Shown: positions 20,837-32,480 of the stretch, piece after piece
Layout: the number at the start of each line of letters is the position of its first letter
How positions within the stretch are numbered: position 1 is the first letter of the stretch
NCBI GenBank assembly: GCA_958510875.1
Contig: OY294068.1
Coordinates: 192,410,315-192,474,314, forward strand
Direction of reading: 5' to 3'
Length of the DNA: 64,000 bases
Source of the DNA: Endomychus coccineus
Taxonomy: Eukaryota; Arthropoda; Insecta; Coleoptera; Endomychidae
Notes under the pieces: model-generated
The model's input: the letters and a program-made list of their open reading frames with translations, nothing else
Database searches by the model: none
What the model was told of the DNA's origin: nothing
Position numbers and translations under genes: made by a program

Positions 20837-21715
20837 GTTGTTTCTCTCATACCAGTCTTTAAAAATGCTGAACTATTTTCGATACAGTTACCTTGATTAA
20901 AGTTTTTTGTGAACTGTACAGCAACATTTCTTGGCTCAACTCAACTGAATCAATTCAAGGAAGACACACCCTAGTGTAAGCAAACTGGAAGCTTGTGTGT
21001 TTTTGCAGCTAATATAAACAAATAAGTAGGCAGAGTGAAGGCAAGCTATTATTTTTGTGTGTATATACTGAATATACTGAATAAGTAACTCCGGGAACGA
21101 AAAGTTTTGATGAAACATGTTGCAATTTCCTGTCTTATTAACTTTGTTGATAATCTGTGACATTTATAAATATAAATGTCAATGTTTTCTCGTAGGTATG
21201 TGTAACTGTACAATTATTTGGGGCACCCTATTCTATTTATTCCATGTTATGAATTGGAGCACGAATGAATTAATTTGCATCTCTCCATCTCGTGTTTCAT
21301 TATAAAATACATTTAGCCAGAACGAAGAACTGATCAGAATCTGGGAAAACTCATTCGAACAGAGTAGATTTCGCCCTTATGGTAACAAAGAGAAGCCAAT
21401 ATATCGAACAAAAAGGTTTAATGATAGATGTTGGATACAAAGTGATTTTAATTAAATAACTTTTAAAGCTTTTGAAGTTCCCTTGCACGTATAAGTGGTA
21501 TATGTAGATCCGCGAGCTACATTAAAAAAGAATTGTCACTTTAATTAGTCCGATAATAGAAATATAGTTCCACCTGTGCGATAGCAGATATTTTGCTAAC
21601 CTACATGATGTGAGGACGATAATGCTCAGAATATTGATAGATGATGAATAATTCGACGTTCTGATGATCGGATTGATGCATAACCTACTTTAATGGAAGG
21701 CCATCTCCTAGAATT
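20837..21715. other. intronic, nothing recognised
   Basis: Short ORFs only; no repeat recognised. Confidence 0.4.
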
Positions 21716-21717
21716 CG

Positions 21718-23520
21718 TTACGTCACCAATTCGGGCTCGTGTACAGTAGGATACGATTTACTTACAAATAAATGGAGAATTGGTAAAGTCTGATCATTCA
21801 AAAAGTTTCCTGTATTTTTAAACTTATTAATTTCAATTTTCTCTAAATTGTTTAATACTTCATTTTTAACTGAGTTATGGAGAATCTTAAAGTCATCTTT
21901 GAAATGATGATCAGTTTCTTTAATATGATTTACAACTTTTGGATCTCCTTTGTTCAAATTAAAATGTTCTTTAATTCTAGTTTTGAAAGATCTTCCTGTC
22001 TGTCCTATATAGAATTCATCACAATCTTTACACTCTACCTTGTCTACTCCTGAATCTTGATCTTTTTTATTCTTATCTTTGTTGTTTTTAATATATTTGG
22101 CAACCGTATTATTTGTTGTAAAAGATGTGGTAACATTGTGTTTGCATACATTATCAGAAAGTTTACCTACATACATTATTGATCTATAATTATGAGTCTT
22201 AACTGTGATAGTGTAAGCTAACTTCATTGATTCATTATAATATTTTTTCTTAAGTGAATCAATCACAATTTTTCCGTTCGAGCCATTATTAGTTGCTATC
22301 TGTTTTATAATTGAAAATTCCTCATGTTAATTCAAATTTGATATGGGAGTAGTAACAAGTCTATATATCATGCTTTGAAGAGCACCCAATTGTATGTAGT
22401 GGTTTGAATTTTTGTTGATCATAAATTCGTATGTGAAGGTTTATGATATATTGAAAAGAAATGTTTACTATTTAATTTAGTTATGGTTAAGTCCAAAAAG
22501 TTAATAGTTTGATTGACTTCTACTTCAACCGTGAATTTAATTTTGCGGTGTAGATTATTTAAATGATTAATAAAAGAATCTAATTGTCTTTGTGTTCCAT
22601 TAAAGCATATTAATGTATCGTCAACATAACTATGCCAATAAATGAATCTTTTTATAATATGGTGTTTGTGGATTTCCAATTCTAATTCAATCATAAATAT
22701 CTCGGTCAGATAAGGACATAATGGGTTCCCCATTGCTAATCCTTCTTGAGTAAGTAGTATACACATTGTTATTGAATCGAAAATAATTCTGAGAAAGACA
22801 TAATTCGAGGGTGAGTAATATTTCTTGTATTATAACAATGTTTGTATGGTTTTTTTTCCAAGATACTTTGGATTATCAGTAATGTTCCCCCGGAGGTATA
22901 CTAGGAAAGAGGTTAGTGACATCAAACGATATAAATTTACTATTGGGTGGTAAGGTAAAATGTTTTATTCTGTTGATCAGATCGTTAGAATTTTGTATGC
23001 CCATTTTAGGTTCAAATTTACAATGTTCTTTTAAGATTTGTAGTAATTTTTTTGATAAATTCGTAGAAGGAGCGTCGTAGTAGCTGACCACAGGTCTTTT
23101 ATGTAATTTAACTAACGAATATAATTTTGGCGCATGAGGGTTCATAATAGTTAATTTAAATATATCTTTCTCTTCAAAAATTACAGAGTATTTTAATGTT
23201 ATTCTGATAAGAATTGATTGAGCCTTTACTTTAGAGAATCTGATGATTGATATAATTATCCCGGTCAATAGCACTGACTATATTACCTTTATTTGCCTTC
23301 GTGAAAACTATCATTACTAGTTATTATTGTGGAAATCGATTAAGCAATCTTTAATTCCTATCTTCCTTCATAATCATGTTTTCTTGAATTTGCTTTGATT
23401 GTCTTAGCTAGATCATGTTCCAAAAATCAGAATCCTCCATGTTATAGATATCACTCTCCTTGTTTGATAAAAAATTTGTGAAAATTTTTTACAAGGGTAT
23501 TTTTTATTAAAATTATAGAC
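21718..23520 (-). mobile_element. Penelope-like element, RT plus GIY-YIG, decayed
   Basis: Read right to left: an N-terminal piece near 23300 (TKANKGNIV); 22876-23274 with KLYSLVKLHKRPVVSYYDAP and FISFDVTNLFPSIPPGEHY (RT motif A aspartate); 22419-22766 with GLAMGNPLCPYLTEIFMIEL and SYVDDTLICF (motif C YVDD); and 21718-22266 with VECKDCDEFYIGQTGRSFKT (Cys motif plus GIY-YIG nuclease) followed by H-IKETDHHF. PLEs copy their RNA by target-primed synthesis with a telomerase-related RT. Two or more frameshifts separate the parts, so it is dead. It begins only about 100 bp 3' of the synaptotagmin exon at 23623-23777. No hammerhead was found just downstream. Confidence 0.85.
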
Positions 23521-23622
23521 ATGAATTTTCAACAAGTAAGAACAAAAACCTTCCAAAGTTGTATGTAGATAGATTAGTTCCCGTTTTAGGACATCATGCT
23601 AATGTTTCTGATGTCGACTTAC

Positions 23623-23777
23623 CTGAACATGAAAGTTTCATTGAAAACTGGATTCAAATTTTTGCGGTGCACTTTAGTTTGAAACTTTTTTTTCCTATCC
23701 GGTAGGAGATACACTTTTACATATGGATCACTGCTGCCTGAAGCGTCTTTTACTGGCAAATCTCTCGATTCCAGCAC
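23623..23777 (-). CDS. Syt: synaptotagmin exon (C2A first half)
   Basis: Acceptor ATTTTTGTAG|GTGCTG, donor TTCAG|GTAAGT. Phase 0 in, phase 2 out, encoding [20 protein letters not shown], then [20 protein letters not shown] and [11 protein letters not shown]. It contains the SDPYVK C2 signature, two Ca2+-ligand aspartates and the C2A basic strand. It is not visible as an ORF with its own start and was placed from the splice signals and homology. Confidence 0.93.
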
Positions 23778-23999
23778 CTACAAAAATCCTGCTCGGTAAA
23801 TACATTTTTGTAACATGTTAGGTATTGGAAATTTCCAGACAATATACTATCTTTCATTCTGTTGGCTGTCAAGGTAAAACATCTTTTGATATTCAAATAA
23901 TAAGAATCGTCAACCTCCATGCATCCGATAATGGGATTTTGGATAAATGATATTGGGAAGCGTGAACCGTACGATAAAATGACACAATATTCAAAATAC

Positions 24000-25170
24000 T
24001 TCCTATAATATGAATTGCTTAGTGATTAATGGATGATCATTTTCATTTTTAATGACTATAGGCGAAAGGGAAAAGTTTTTATTTTGGTACGTGATCGCCT
24101 ACACCAATTTTTGATTATTATTTCAGTGAATTCATGAAATTTCTTTCATTATTATGTAGAAAAGAATTAAGAATTCTCCAATAATAGTAATTAATGACAA
24201 AAATAAAAATACAAAACTTCTTCAAAAATGACGTTGAATAAATCGTAAAGATAATTCTTCACGTCATCAATTATGATTATATTATTATATAACTTCCGAT
24301 ATAACTTTCGATTTATGCTTTGCAATGTTTTAGTTAGACTCAAATCGTAATATTTTCAAATAAATACACAACAAACTCAGGGACAATTTTTATTTAGAAC
24401 ATTTGACGACACGAACACTCTCAAAACTTCCGTATATTGGTCTAAAAAGTTTTCCGGCGCAGTTTGCAGTATTACGGAACAAATATTTTGAACTACAAAA
24501 TTATTTATTTTCGATACCGTTTAGACTCCATCCACATATCCAATACTTACGATTGGGCACATTTTTAGAACCTGGAGCTTGGGTCGATATGTAGGAATAT
24601 TCTATTTATTTCATATAAAAGTGGAACGGATGGAGATATGAAATAAAAAAAAAATGAAAAAGGGTTGGAGTGAAACTTCCTTTCAAATTAAGCTCATACG
24701 ATTTTCTACTAATTAGTTGTTATTCCGAGATAAACTAGTTAATGTTTGCTCTCGCAACAATGCGGCTCTGCTCTAGAACTTATATGTTTACTGTTTTGCA
24801 TCCCATTATCATCCAATACAATAGTTTTACTACCATGATATAGCTTGTTTCAAAACAGATGTAGATGTTTCTGGAAATATTATAATAAGTGGAACCGATG
24901 TTACAAAGTTTCAATTCTACGAGAACTTCATAACGGAAGTTGTGTTATTTTGCTCATAGAATTGGGTGATTCTGAGGATAGTTCAATTTTGTTATGGATT
25001 CTTCTAGGCAGAAGAGAATAATATTTTAGTTCTTCTTGATTTTGCTAATTTCACAAACTGATCGACTTCATCATTATTGAATTAACAATTCGATCATTCC
25101 ATCAGTGTATGGAGTACTTTTGTTCATCATCTGGGTAGACTAAATTAATCAAGGTAACGTATTAATGGTA
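24000..25170. other. intronic, nothing recognised
   Basis: Very AT-rich with no coherent coding or repeat signal. Confidence 0.4.
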
Positions 25171-25179
25171 GCGTGACAA

Positions 25180-26100
25180 GTATATATGTCACCCAAGGGT
25201 GTCCTCAGGGACGAGTACTGTTTCCTCTCTTTTGGTGACTAGTGGTAGACAGTTTGATAGTCGAGCAAAATGATGCTGGTTTTCATGCCAAAGTCTACGT
25301 AGACTGTTTAGCAGCTGTGACTCTCCGCAAACACTCGGCTATCTTGTGTGAGCTGCAGAAAACTGCGCATGCCATCGTGGTGGAAACGGAATCTAGGACC
25401 CTTATCAGAGATTCGTCTGTTAGGGAGGATCTTGTACGCGGAAGGCTCAGTGAAGTACCTCGGAGTTTTCCTCGATGCTAAATTGAGCTACAAAATGCAC
25501 CTGAAAACCCGGGTGAAGAAGGCCAGTGCGTCCTTTAGGGCATGAAGAAGAGCCTTCGAAACCACCGGATCTATAAGGCCATGATCCCCCCTATCATAAC
25601 CGATGCAGCCGTTGTGTGATGGCCAGCGACAGTGCTGGAGAGGAGACAGCGACTTGCTCGCGTACGAATAACGGTGGCTATAAAGACCGCCACCACAAGG
25701 GCTCTGGAAGTTCTGGCGGATCGCCCCGCTATATCTCTCAGTGGCTGCTGGTACTGCGTATCGGCTTGCTGATCTAGGTATCGATTTTTCGACTGAAACA
25801 GGATGTGCTAGCCGTTGCTGTCAGCTTCCGAACACCATACCTCCTGATAACCCATAGGACAGACTGGAAAAGGACTCGACACACCACTTTGGTTGACAGA
25901 AGGCACCAAGCCTGGCGAAAACAGCGGAGCCGGAGTCTATTCGTGCTCATCCACGATGGAACTTACAGTTTTTCTAGGGGCTCACGTAGTCGTTTTTCAG
26001 GCCGGGGTCTGTGCAATTCGGACCTGTGCCCTGGAGAACCTGACACTAAACTATCGATTCAGGCAGATTTATATCGGCACCGACAGTCGTCATGGAATAT
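25180..26100 (+). pseudogene. LINE family B-like fragment: RT palm, thumb and RNase H
   Basis: Pieces in three frames: VTQGCPQG-like start near 25190 with CCTCTCTTTTGGTGACTAGT (PLLW.LV), then VDSLIVEQNDAGFHAKVYVD, SVKYLGVFLDAKLSYKMHLK at about 25450-25510, RIYKAMIPPIITDAAVV, and an RNase H start GAGVYSCSSTMELTVFLGAH with IYIGTDSRHG at 26060-26100. The YADD catalytic motif has become YVDC. It resembles LOA/R1-group LINEs carrying RNase H. It is truncated at both ends. Confidence 0.65.
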
Positions 26101-26402
26101 AACTAATTCAATCAATATATCATTGTACATTAAAAATTTTCGAAGCTATTTTATTCATCCACATTGAGCTCAGTCAGAAAGTTATTCAGGTTTGGAATTA
26201 GGGTTGGGGATGGTTGAAAACGAGGAAGAGCGTTAAGCGGTTACTTATCATAAACAGAAGATAAACTTGCTGTGAAACCCCATTCGGTCGAAATTTGATT
26301 AGGTAATACTCAATAGCTTCATTTCCGCTTGTGAGAATGTATAAATAGGAACAGCAAGTGAGCAAGAGGAAGAAATAGAGTTACGAGAAAGTAGATCCTT
26401 AC

Positions 26403-26534
26403 CTTCACAACGAGGGCTTCCAAATCTTTGTCATATCTCAGAGCGAAATGTAATTTTCCACAATATTCCATCTCAGGCCCGCAAGTGCTTTCAGTAGATG
26501 CTTGCCGTACTAAATCTTTTTTGTAAAGTTCCGG
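26403..26534 (-). CDS. Syt: synaptotagmin exon (linker end and first C2A strands)
   Basis: Acceptor TCTATTCCAG|CCGGAA, donor GTGAAG|GTAAGG; 132 nt, phase 0 on both sides. It encodes PELYKKDLVRQASTESTCGP and MEYCGKLHFALRYDKDLEAL VVK. The G-K-L-x-F-x-L-x-Y-D strand pair begins C2A. PELYK following the linker exon fits synaptotagmins of the Syt3/6/9/10 and alpha/beta type. Confidence 0.92.
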
Positions 26535-26974
26535 CTGGAATAGATATGATAGGATAATACGACATATTCGACATCTTCCATTATACTCTTTCAATTCAAA
26601 TCATTCCGAACGGCATGAAATATTGAGGGCTCCAAGTCTAATACGTAGCAAATCTCTGTAACTGTATAATGATCGTCATAATGTGGTTTCACACATAACA
26701 CTAGTTTCCACCTCCACGTTTTAATCGTTAAATTATTGGGGCCGCCATCTATAGGTCATGCAACCCATTTTTCAATCGCTTTTTTAACCAGTCGTGTCCA
26801 GACATTTTATAAAGTGACTACACACATGGACATTAGATAATAATTGTAGACTGATCTTAACATCCTGTCAGAGATGTCAGCACAATGCCTCCTATATAGG
26901 CAAAGTATAGCACACTGTAAGTTCGACTTCAATTACGGAATACGAATATCAACAAGGACGGTATCACGAGATGC

Positions 26975-27343
26975 TATTAGCTAAACGTGGTACCTCCCAC
27001 TCAAGTGTACAATCACTTTAATAATACATGAAGAAGCCACATCAACCAATTACAATAGACTTTCAAAATAATCTAGTAAACAAGTATCACCAAAAGTATA
27101 TGGGAATTATAAAAACAACTCGTCAAAAGTTTAAAAACTAATTTGCGATGACCTTGCTGCTTGGAGTTTCGAACTTACGTCGCTATCGGGAAGCAAAATA
27201 CGGTACCGGGGTATTACCTCCTCGGCCAGAACCGCCGATGTAGGTTGAACATTGAATTCGGTAAATCAACAGTTAATTCGCTCGCCGCTAGGGTTATATA
27301 TTAACTAGGTAAATGGGTGGGAGGTACCACGATTGACTAATAA
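26975..27343. mobile_element. MITE-like element with inverted ends
   Basis: CGTGGTACCTCCCAC (26985-26999) and GTGGGAGGTACCACG (27318-27332) are exact complements, and the similarity extends outward (ATTAGCTAAA against TTGACTAAT). No ORF, and no clear target duplication could be fixed, so the exact ends are uncertain. It lies in the intron between two synaptotagmin exons. Confidence 0.5.
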
Positions 27344-27931
27344 TAGTTCCTGTCCATACACAGTATAGGGAACTATCCATCCTCTACAATTATTGTTTAA
27401 AGTCTGCGCTGCGAAGTTAGCAACTGACAGTCCGTTATTTCTACGATCAAAGATATTCACAATTTATCTATTACATAATAATTATTATTTAAATAACAGC
27501 TTACTGATAAATATGATATAGAAATTGATCCACAAATTGTATATTCAGGGTGTTGAATTATTGATAAAGGACTCCAGAAGACTTGCTGAGAAAGGTTTGT
27601 TATTGTTACGCGTTATGTTACCTGATGTGAAGGCGATGGAAACCCTTATAAAGGAAAACTCCACGTTTTATAATCTAGTTTTTATAGAGGATCGCAATAT
27701 GATTTTACGTTATATTATATTATCCTGTTATATTCAATGCTATATTAGATTGATGTCAATGCGAACGTGTGTGTAGGCATATAAATAACAATACCACGCG
27801 AAGGCTAACTGAATCGATGTCAGTTTACATGCCGACACAATGAAACGAGTGTTACAATTGGATTTGCACGTATGCAGGCAGCTCTCAGCGTTTCATAACC
27901 AGATGCGATGGATAAAAGATATGATACATAC

Positions 27932-28084
27932 CTTGATCAGACCAACAATGCTTGAATCGCTTCTATGCTCCAGACTGCATATGCTGAATTGTACATTACA
28001 CGGCATTTCCAATCTGTGAGACAATTGACGTTGAAACGTTTGATGTCTTGTTGGGACGATGGGAAGAGTTGTTTGTCTGAGAAC
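27932..28084 (-). CDS. Syt: synaptotagmin exon (juxtamembrane linker)
   Basis: Acceptor TTTTCACCAG|GTTCTC, donor ATCAAG|GTATGT; 153 nt, phase 0 on both sides. It encodes VLRQTTLPIVPTRHQTFQRQ, LSHRLEMPCNVQFSICSLEH and RSDSSIVGLIK. RHQTFQRQLSHRL is a conserved linker block in this synaptotagmin group, and joining gives GLIK|PELYK, which supports both borders. The linker varies widely among synaptotagmins, so this exon rests on phase and motif rather than a domain. Confidence 0.82.
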
Positions 28085-28141
28085 CTGGTGAAAATTATTC
28101 GTTTCAGACAATATACCAAAACGTAATGTATTCGTTTTCAT

Positions 28142-29490
28142 CGATATACCGAAGCATCATTTCCAGTTATACAGGTTTGTTGTAAATTAATCCGATCATC
28201 TTTGAATTATGATAATCTTTTTTTTTGGAAATTTTGGGGAAGGCCATATACGCCATAGTAGAGTATATTTCGCTCTACTTACGAAACATTTAAATTGATA
28301 TATTACAAAAATTCAATGGGGGAAGCCATTACTTTGTGATTATTTATCATATTGATATAATGAACTAAAACACTTTTACTTTGATAATTTTTAAAATAAA
28401 ACTCTTTTTCATAAGCAGTCTCGTTATTTAATAGCCAGACCTCGTATAAAAATTAATGATTCATTTTTTCTTCAACTAACTTTAACAACTGTATCTCAAT
28501 GAGGAAAAAAGTTACAATCAATTTGAACTATTACTTGTTGGATATTCTGTATATACCTGAGTTCGAAATTTTACTGAATATTTCCATGATATTTATTGCC
28601 TCTTGTATCAATTCATTTTCGCTTCCCCATTCAAATAAGAAAATGGCATCGCGTGTGCATGAGTAACTTCCACTAAATTTATTGGAAAACCGTTATTTAT
28701 CTAAATGTCATAATGCTTTCTTTGCTCTTGAACGTCTATAAAATCAATTGAATGCTATATGATTATCTAAGCTATTAATTATAGACTCAGCTTACTTTGA
28801 CAGATAAACTAGTGTAGCAACCTGCCACTTTTATTCCAGATTAAACCATTAATTCCACATGTTGGAAAACCAAATAACGTGTGAATATCGATTTTTCTCC
28901 GTAATATTTGTAATAAATTTTAAAAGTTGCGTATTTCATACATATGTTTGAACTTAACATTCGACGATGTTGTTCACCACATTTGCTAATTTCTGAAACC
29001 CCCGAGTTGAAAGTAGATCGAGATTTATTGAAATAGACACAAATGTAGGAATAATAAATACTTTTAACAAGTTTTAACAATGTCAATATAGATGAAATTA
29101 ATAGTACAGTAAAGCCGTAAGTGTACCATTGTGGAAATGCTTTTTCATCAAATCAACAATAAACATTCGAAATATCCATTATTCATTATTGGGTTGAATA
29201 TTCATTATATAAAAAGTTACATTCTCGAGCCAGAAATGATTTTACTACTTTTAAAATGCGCACACACCATTGTCTAGTGAAGATTCCTGAAGAAAATTGG
29301 TCTCTCAATGATTAACACTGTACCTGTTAGGCATAATGCTGAAAAAAATCAAATTTATTTGCGTTTTTTCTCACAGCTCATTGAGGGCAAACGTTTATCG
29401 AAATCATGAAACACGAAACTATGAATTAATTGCTTCACCTGAGCCATAACCCCCCAAAAATAGGTTAATAAAATTTCCTTATGTAGTTTT
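28142..29490. other. intronic, nothing recognised
   Basis: AT-rich; no coding or repeat signal above background. Confidence 0.4.
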
Positions 29491-29499
29491 TCAACCAAT

Positions 29500-29800
29500 T
29501 GCTCTACATAAAACTATAAAAGAGTTCACACTGTGGATACACTATAACAAATAAGAAATCCACTAAAAATGTAATAGAAGTACTAGAAGGACCTTTTATC
29601 TACCAAGTAACCATCATCAGATTAAACTAAATTATAAATCAAAATGAACCTGCTTAAATACTATTTTTTTACCCTCAGCTGAAGATGAATTGTGATTCAA
29701 TAAATTGCTTTTTCGTATATACATTGCCATGTGTTTTAAAAGTGGTAAGGTCTCTTGAGAAATAGTTTTTTACTGAACTTTCTTTAAATAGAATGGCAAT
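29500..29800 (-). mobile_element. Penelope-like element 3' end fragment
   Basis: Clearly related to 63210-63540: CACACTGTGGATA, CATCATCAGA, TAAATTATAAATCAAA and the TCTTGAGAAAT block occur in the same order. Only the tail of the GIY-YIG ORF and the 3' repeat with a hammerhead-like motif (29590-29622) remain. Confidence 0.65.
29590..29622 (-). ncRNA. degenerate hammerhead-like motif
   Basis: Minus strand: CUGAUGA, then GGUUACUUGGUAGAU, then AAAAGGUCC. The core GAAA has become AAAA and stem II is broken. It is the relative of the motif at 63298-63333. Confidence 0.35.
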
Positions 29801-30535
29801 GAACACTGATCGACATGAGCTTCACAAAGAAGACGACGGTGAAACAATAACAAAGCAACCGTCGACAGTTATGATAGAAATTGGATGAATAGTGAATACG
29901 CTGTTATGAAAAGAGGATTGTTCATTAACGAGTTCTGTATTCATGGACATATTATTACTGTTTGAAGAATTATATCCAGTAGAGTTCTCTACGATAAAAA
30001 TGCAAATGTTCGTTTCATTCACATTATTAAATATGTGATAAATGTAACAGTGGTTGTTTAATCGTTATCTATATATCGAAATATATCAAACACAATAGCA
30101 ATCCTCAGCGGTGAGATCAACTTAAGAAGAATATTCATGGAATTGTGTTTCTAGGATTGTGAGTTCAAAAAAAAAATCCATCAAATCAGAGCTCTACCCT
30201 AAACTACATTCATCTCTATTATTTGGGTCTCTACCATTCCAAAAGAAGAAAATTAATGATTGTTTTACATGGAGCTTACTATCATCTTAGGGATAATTGT
30301 ATCATTCCTATAGGCAAAGACTCTCAACTTCTCTCTCATTCTCGAGTAGAACATTGCTAGACAGTAGTCTAGAGAAATTCGCTGATTTTGTTAAAATTGG
30401 AAATATTTCATAAACGTTTATTTCCTACCAAAACATCCAAACGATGTTTAATAGTGTAGAGATACGTCAAGAGTGGGTTGAAAACGAACACCTCGATTAT
30501 TTCATTTCCATTATACCTATTTTGATTTCAATATA
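29801..30535. other. intronic, nothing recognised
   Basis: No gene or repeat assigned. Confidence 0.35.
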
Positions 30536-30539
30536 TCCC

Positions 30540-32480
30540 TATCCATGCTCTGTATCACCACCAGCAGCACCCTCTCATGGGGCGATTCAAAAGCACTCGG
30601 TTTTCTATTCCGTACCAAAAGCTACTTCACATCCCAGCAACTTCTCATAATCTAACAAAGCACATATTCGACCCATCTTGGAGTAGTGTTCACTTGTTGG
30701 AAGTTCAGTTCCCAAAAATACGCTGAAGCTCTTAGATTCTATACAGAAGAGAGCTATTCGTATGATTGGTGATGTCACATTTACGAATTCATTGGTCTTT
30801 CTAGAACATCATAGAAAGGTGGGCGATCTCTCCCTCTTCTATAGATATTTTCGTGGTCAGTGTTCATCAGAAATCTCGTCTGTTATTCTACCACAAGAGA
30901 TTCCAGGTAAGCGGACTGGATGAGCTTAAGCAATCACCAAGGCCGTGCCCAGATTTTTATTTCGGGGAGGTGGAGGGGATCTCAATAAAAGAGACCTGCT
31001 AATTCAAATTTGATTAATTACCATTACATTGGCACGGGAAAAACCCTCCACTGAAAAAACTGTACTAACATATTCGTTTTTAATACTAAAAACCTCAAAT
31101 TTCCAGTTCAGTGAATTCACAATACAAAATCAAGCCTTCTAAACTTTTTATGGGCAAATTCTGTTATAACATCATCAGTTGGGATGATGACATCTCTGTG
31201 AATTGCCATTAGGGCCAACCAGGTTAGCCTCTCTTGCCCACAAGAATTCCGTAGGTAGGTTTTTAGGCGCCTAAGTGTGAAAAATGACCCTTCCAGGGTG
31301 CACGTGGTTACTGGTAGAGTCGACAAGATGTTCAACAACATATAAATGTTGGGAAACAATTGCCTGTTGCACTCTCCGACAGCCTCAATGGTGCAAGAAG
31401 GCAGGTCCGAAGGGCTTTTGCCCTGCCACAACAATTTCCATAGTTGAAATTCGCCTTGTGCCTCGTCTAGTTCCACCAGGTCCTCGTAAATCACTAGGTC
31501 CTCTCTTGGGAATGGCGTTTCCTTCTCGGAACAGACTGTTGGTATAAGAGTGTACATAGCAGCAATCACTTTCTTGTGGTCAGTAAATCTTATTTTGAGT
31601 TTGAAAGTTAAGTCTTCTAATAGGGGTATTGCAACAGTTATGTGGTGATACTGTTTGGGGTTATTAGTATTCGGATTAGCGCGATGCTTCTGTACTGATG
31701 TCAACCGTGGAAGCTTGATCTCTCTCTTCTGACATCGGCCAATAAATCCTTTGCTTCTGTAAATGACTTTGCAAATTCTTTTTCAATATTGGATCGAATA
31801 TCTTGAAAGTGCGATATTACGTTCTCAATATGGTCGACAGCTGTTATTAAGTCACAAAGAGGTGACTGCAAGACTTTGCATACTGTTAATGTTGCTGCAA
31901 ATACCTTCACCAAAAAACAGAATGATACCACGAATTCGCTGGCAAGAGCAGATCTCAGAAAAGAAGAAGCTTTGGTTGAGGTCTTCATATCCGGGTCTGT
32001 GCTGAATTATTCTAAAGTCCGAATAACAGATTTAAAATTTGTTTAAATTTTAACAAGCCATTGTGATTTTCCACCCACCGCGTTTCATACATTGGTGTTA
32101 ATATCTGCTATGTTGTATCAGGAAAGTTGGCCCCAAATGCGTTCCTGAAGGAAGCTTATTCGTTTCTTATAGGAGGTACACTACATGAATGACAAAGGGC
32201 CAAGTTTGAAGAATGAGAGCTGCAATGGACAAACAGAGCTCGGGGATATGATTTTCGTATTATTGCTTGAACGCCATTAAAACCCTGGGCACGGCCTTGG
32301 CAGTCACCTCTTCATTTTCAAGCTCGAGACCTTTGCTCTTTTCCTAGTGATGTCTTTCCTCATACCCATAACCCCCGAGCATTCGAAAAAAATCCCAATG
32401 TATCTCCTCTTTCAACATAACACGGCTGGCTCACTCGATGTCCTGCGAACATTATAGGTTTTCCTCTTGTGTGATCTAAA
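30540..32480 (+). mobile_element. LINE family A copy interrupted by a hAT element
   Basis: The left part 30540-30937 holds the PSHG..QKHSVFYSVPKATSHP segment and the C-terminal part through GATTCCAGGTAAGCGGACTG. The LINE resumes at 32300-32480 with AAGCTCGAGACC to AGGTTTTCCTCTTGTG. Removing 30938-32307 restores continuous family A sequence, which dates the LINE before the hAT. Frames are degraded. Confidence 0.75.
30938..32299 (-). mobile_element. hAT element (ZMYM-type transposase C-terminus), 1362 bp
   Basis: Perfect 15-bp inverted ends CAAGGCCGTGCCCAG / CTGGGCACGGCCTTG are flanked by GCAATCAC and GCAGTCAC (8-bp target duplication, one mismatch). The minus-strand ORFs 31701-31988 and 31117-31704 (one frameshift apart) encode the C-terminal half of a hAT transposase of the ZMYM1/52-kDa-repressor type. 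The hATC dimerisation block reads LPVTTCTLEGSFFTLRRLKT, then YLRNSCGQERLTWLALMAIH. The N-terminal zinc finger and most catalytic residues are missing, so it is an internally deleted copy. Confidence 0.85.

Noticed and set aside
21600..21715. CTGATGA near 21680 as a hammerhead downstream of the 21.7-kb PLE
   Set aside because: No GAAA with stem II pairing follows within a reasonable distance on either strand.
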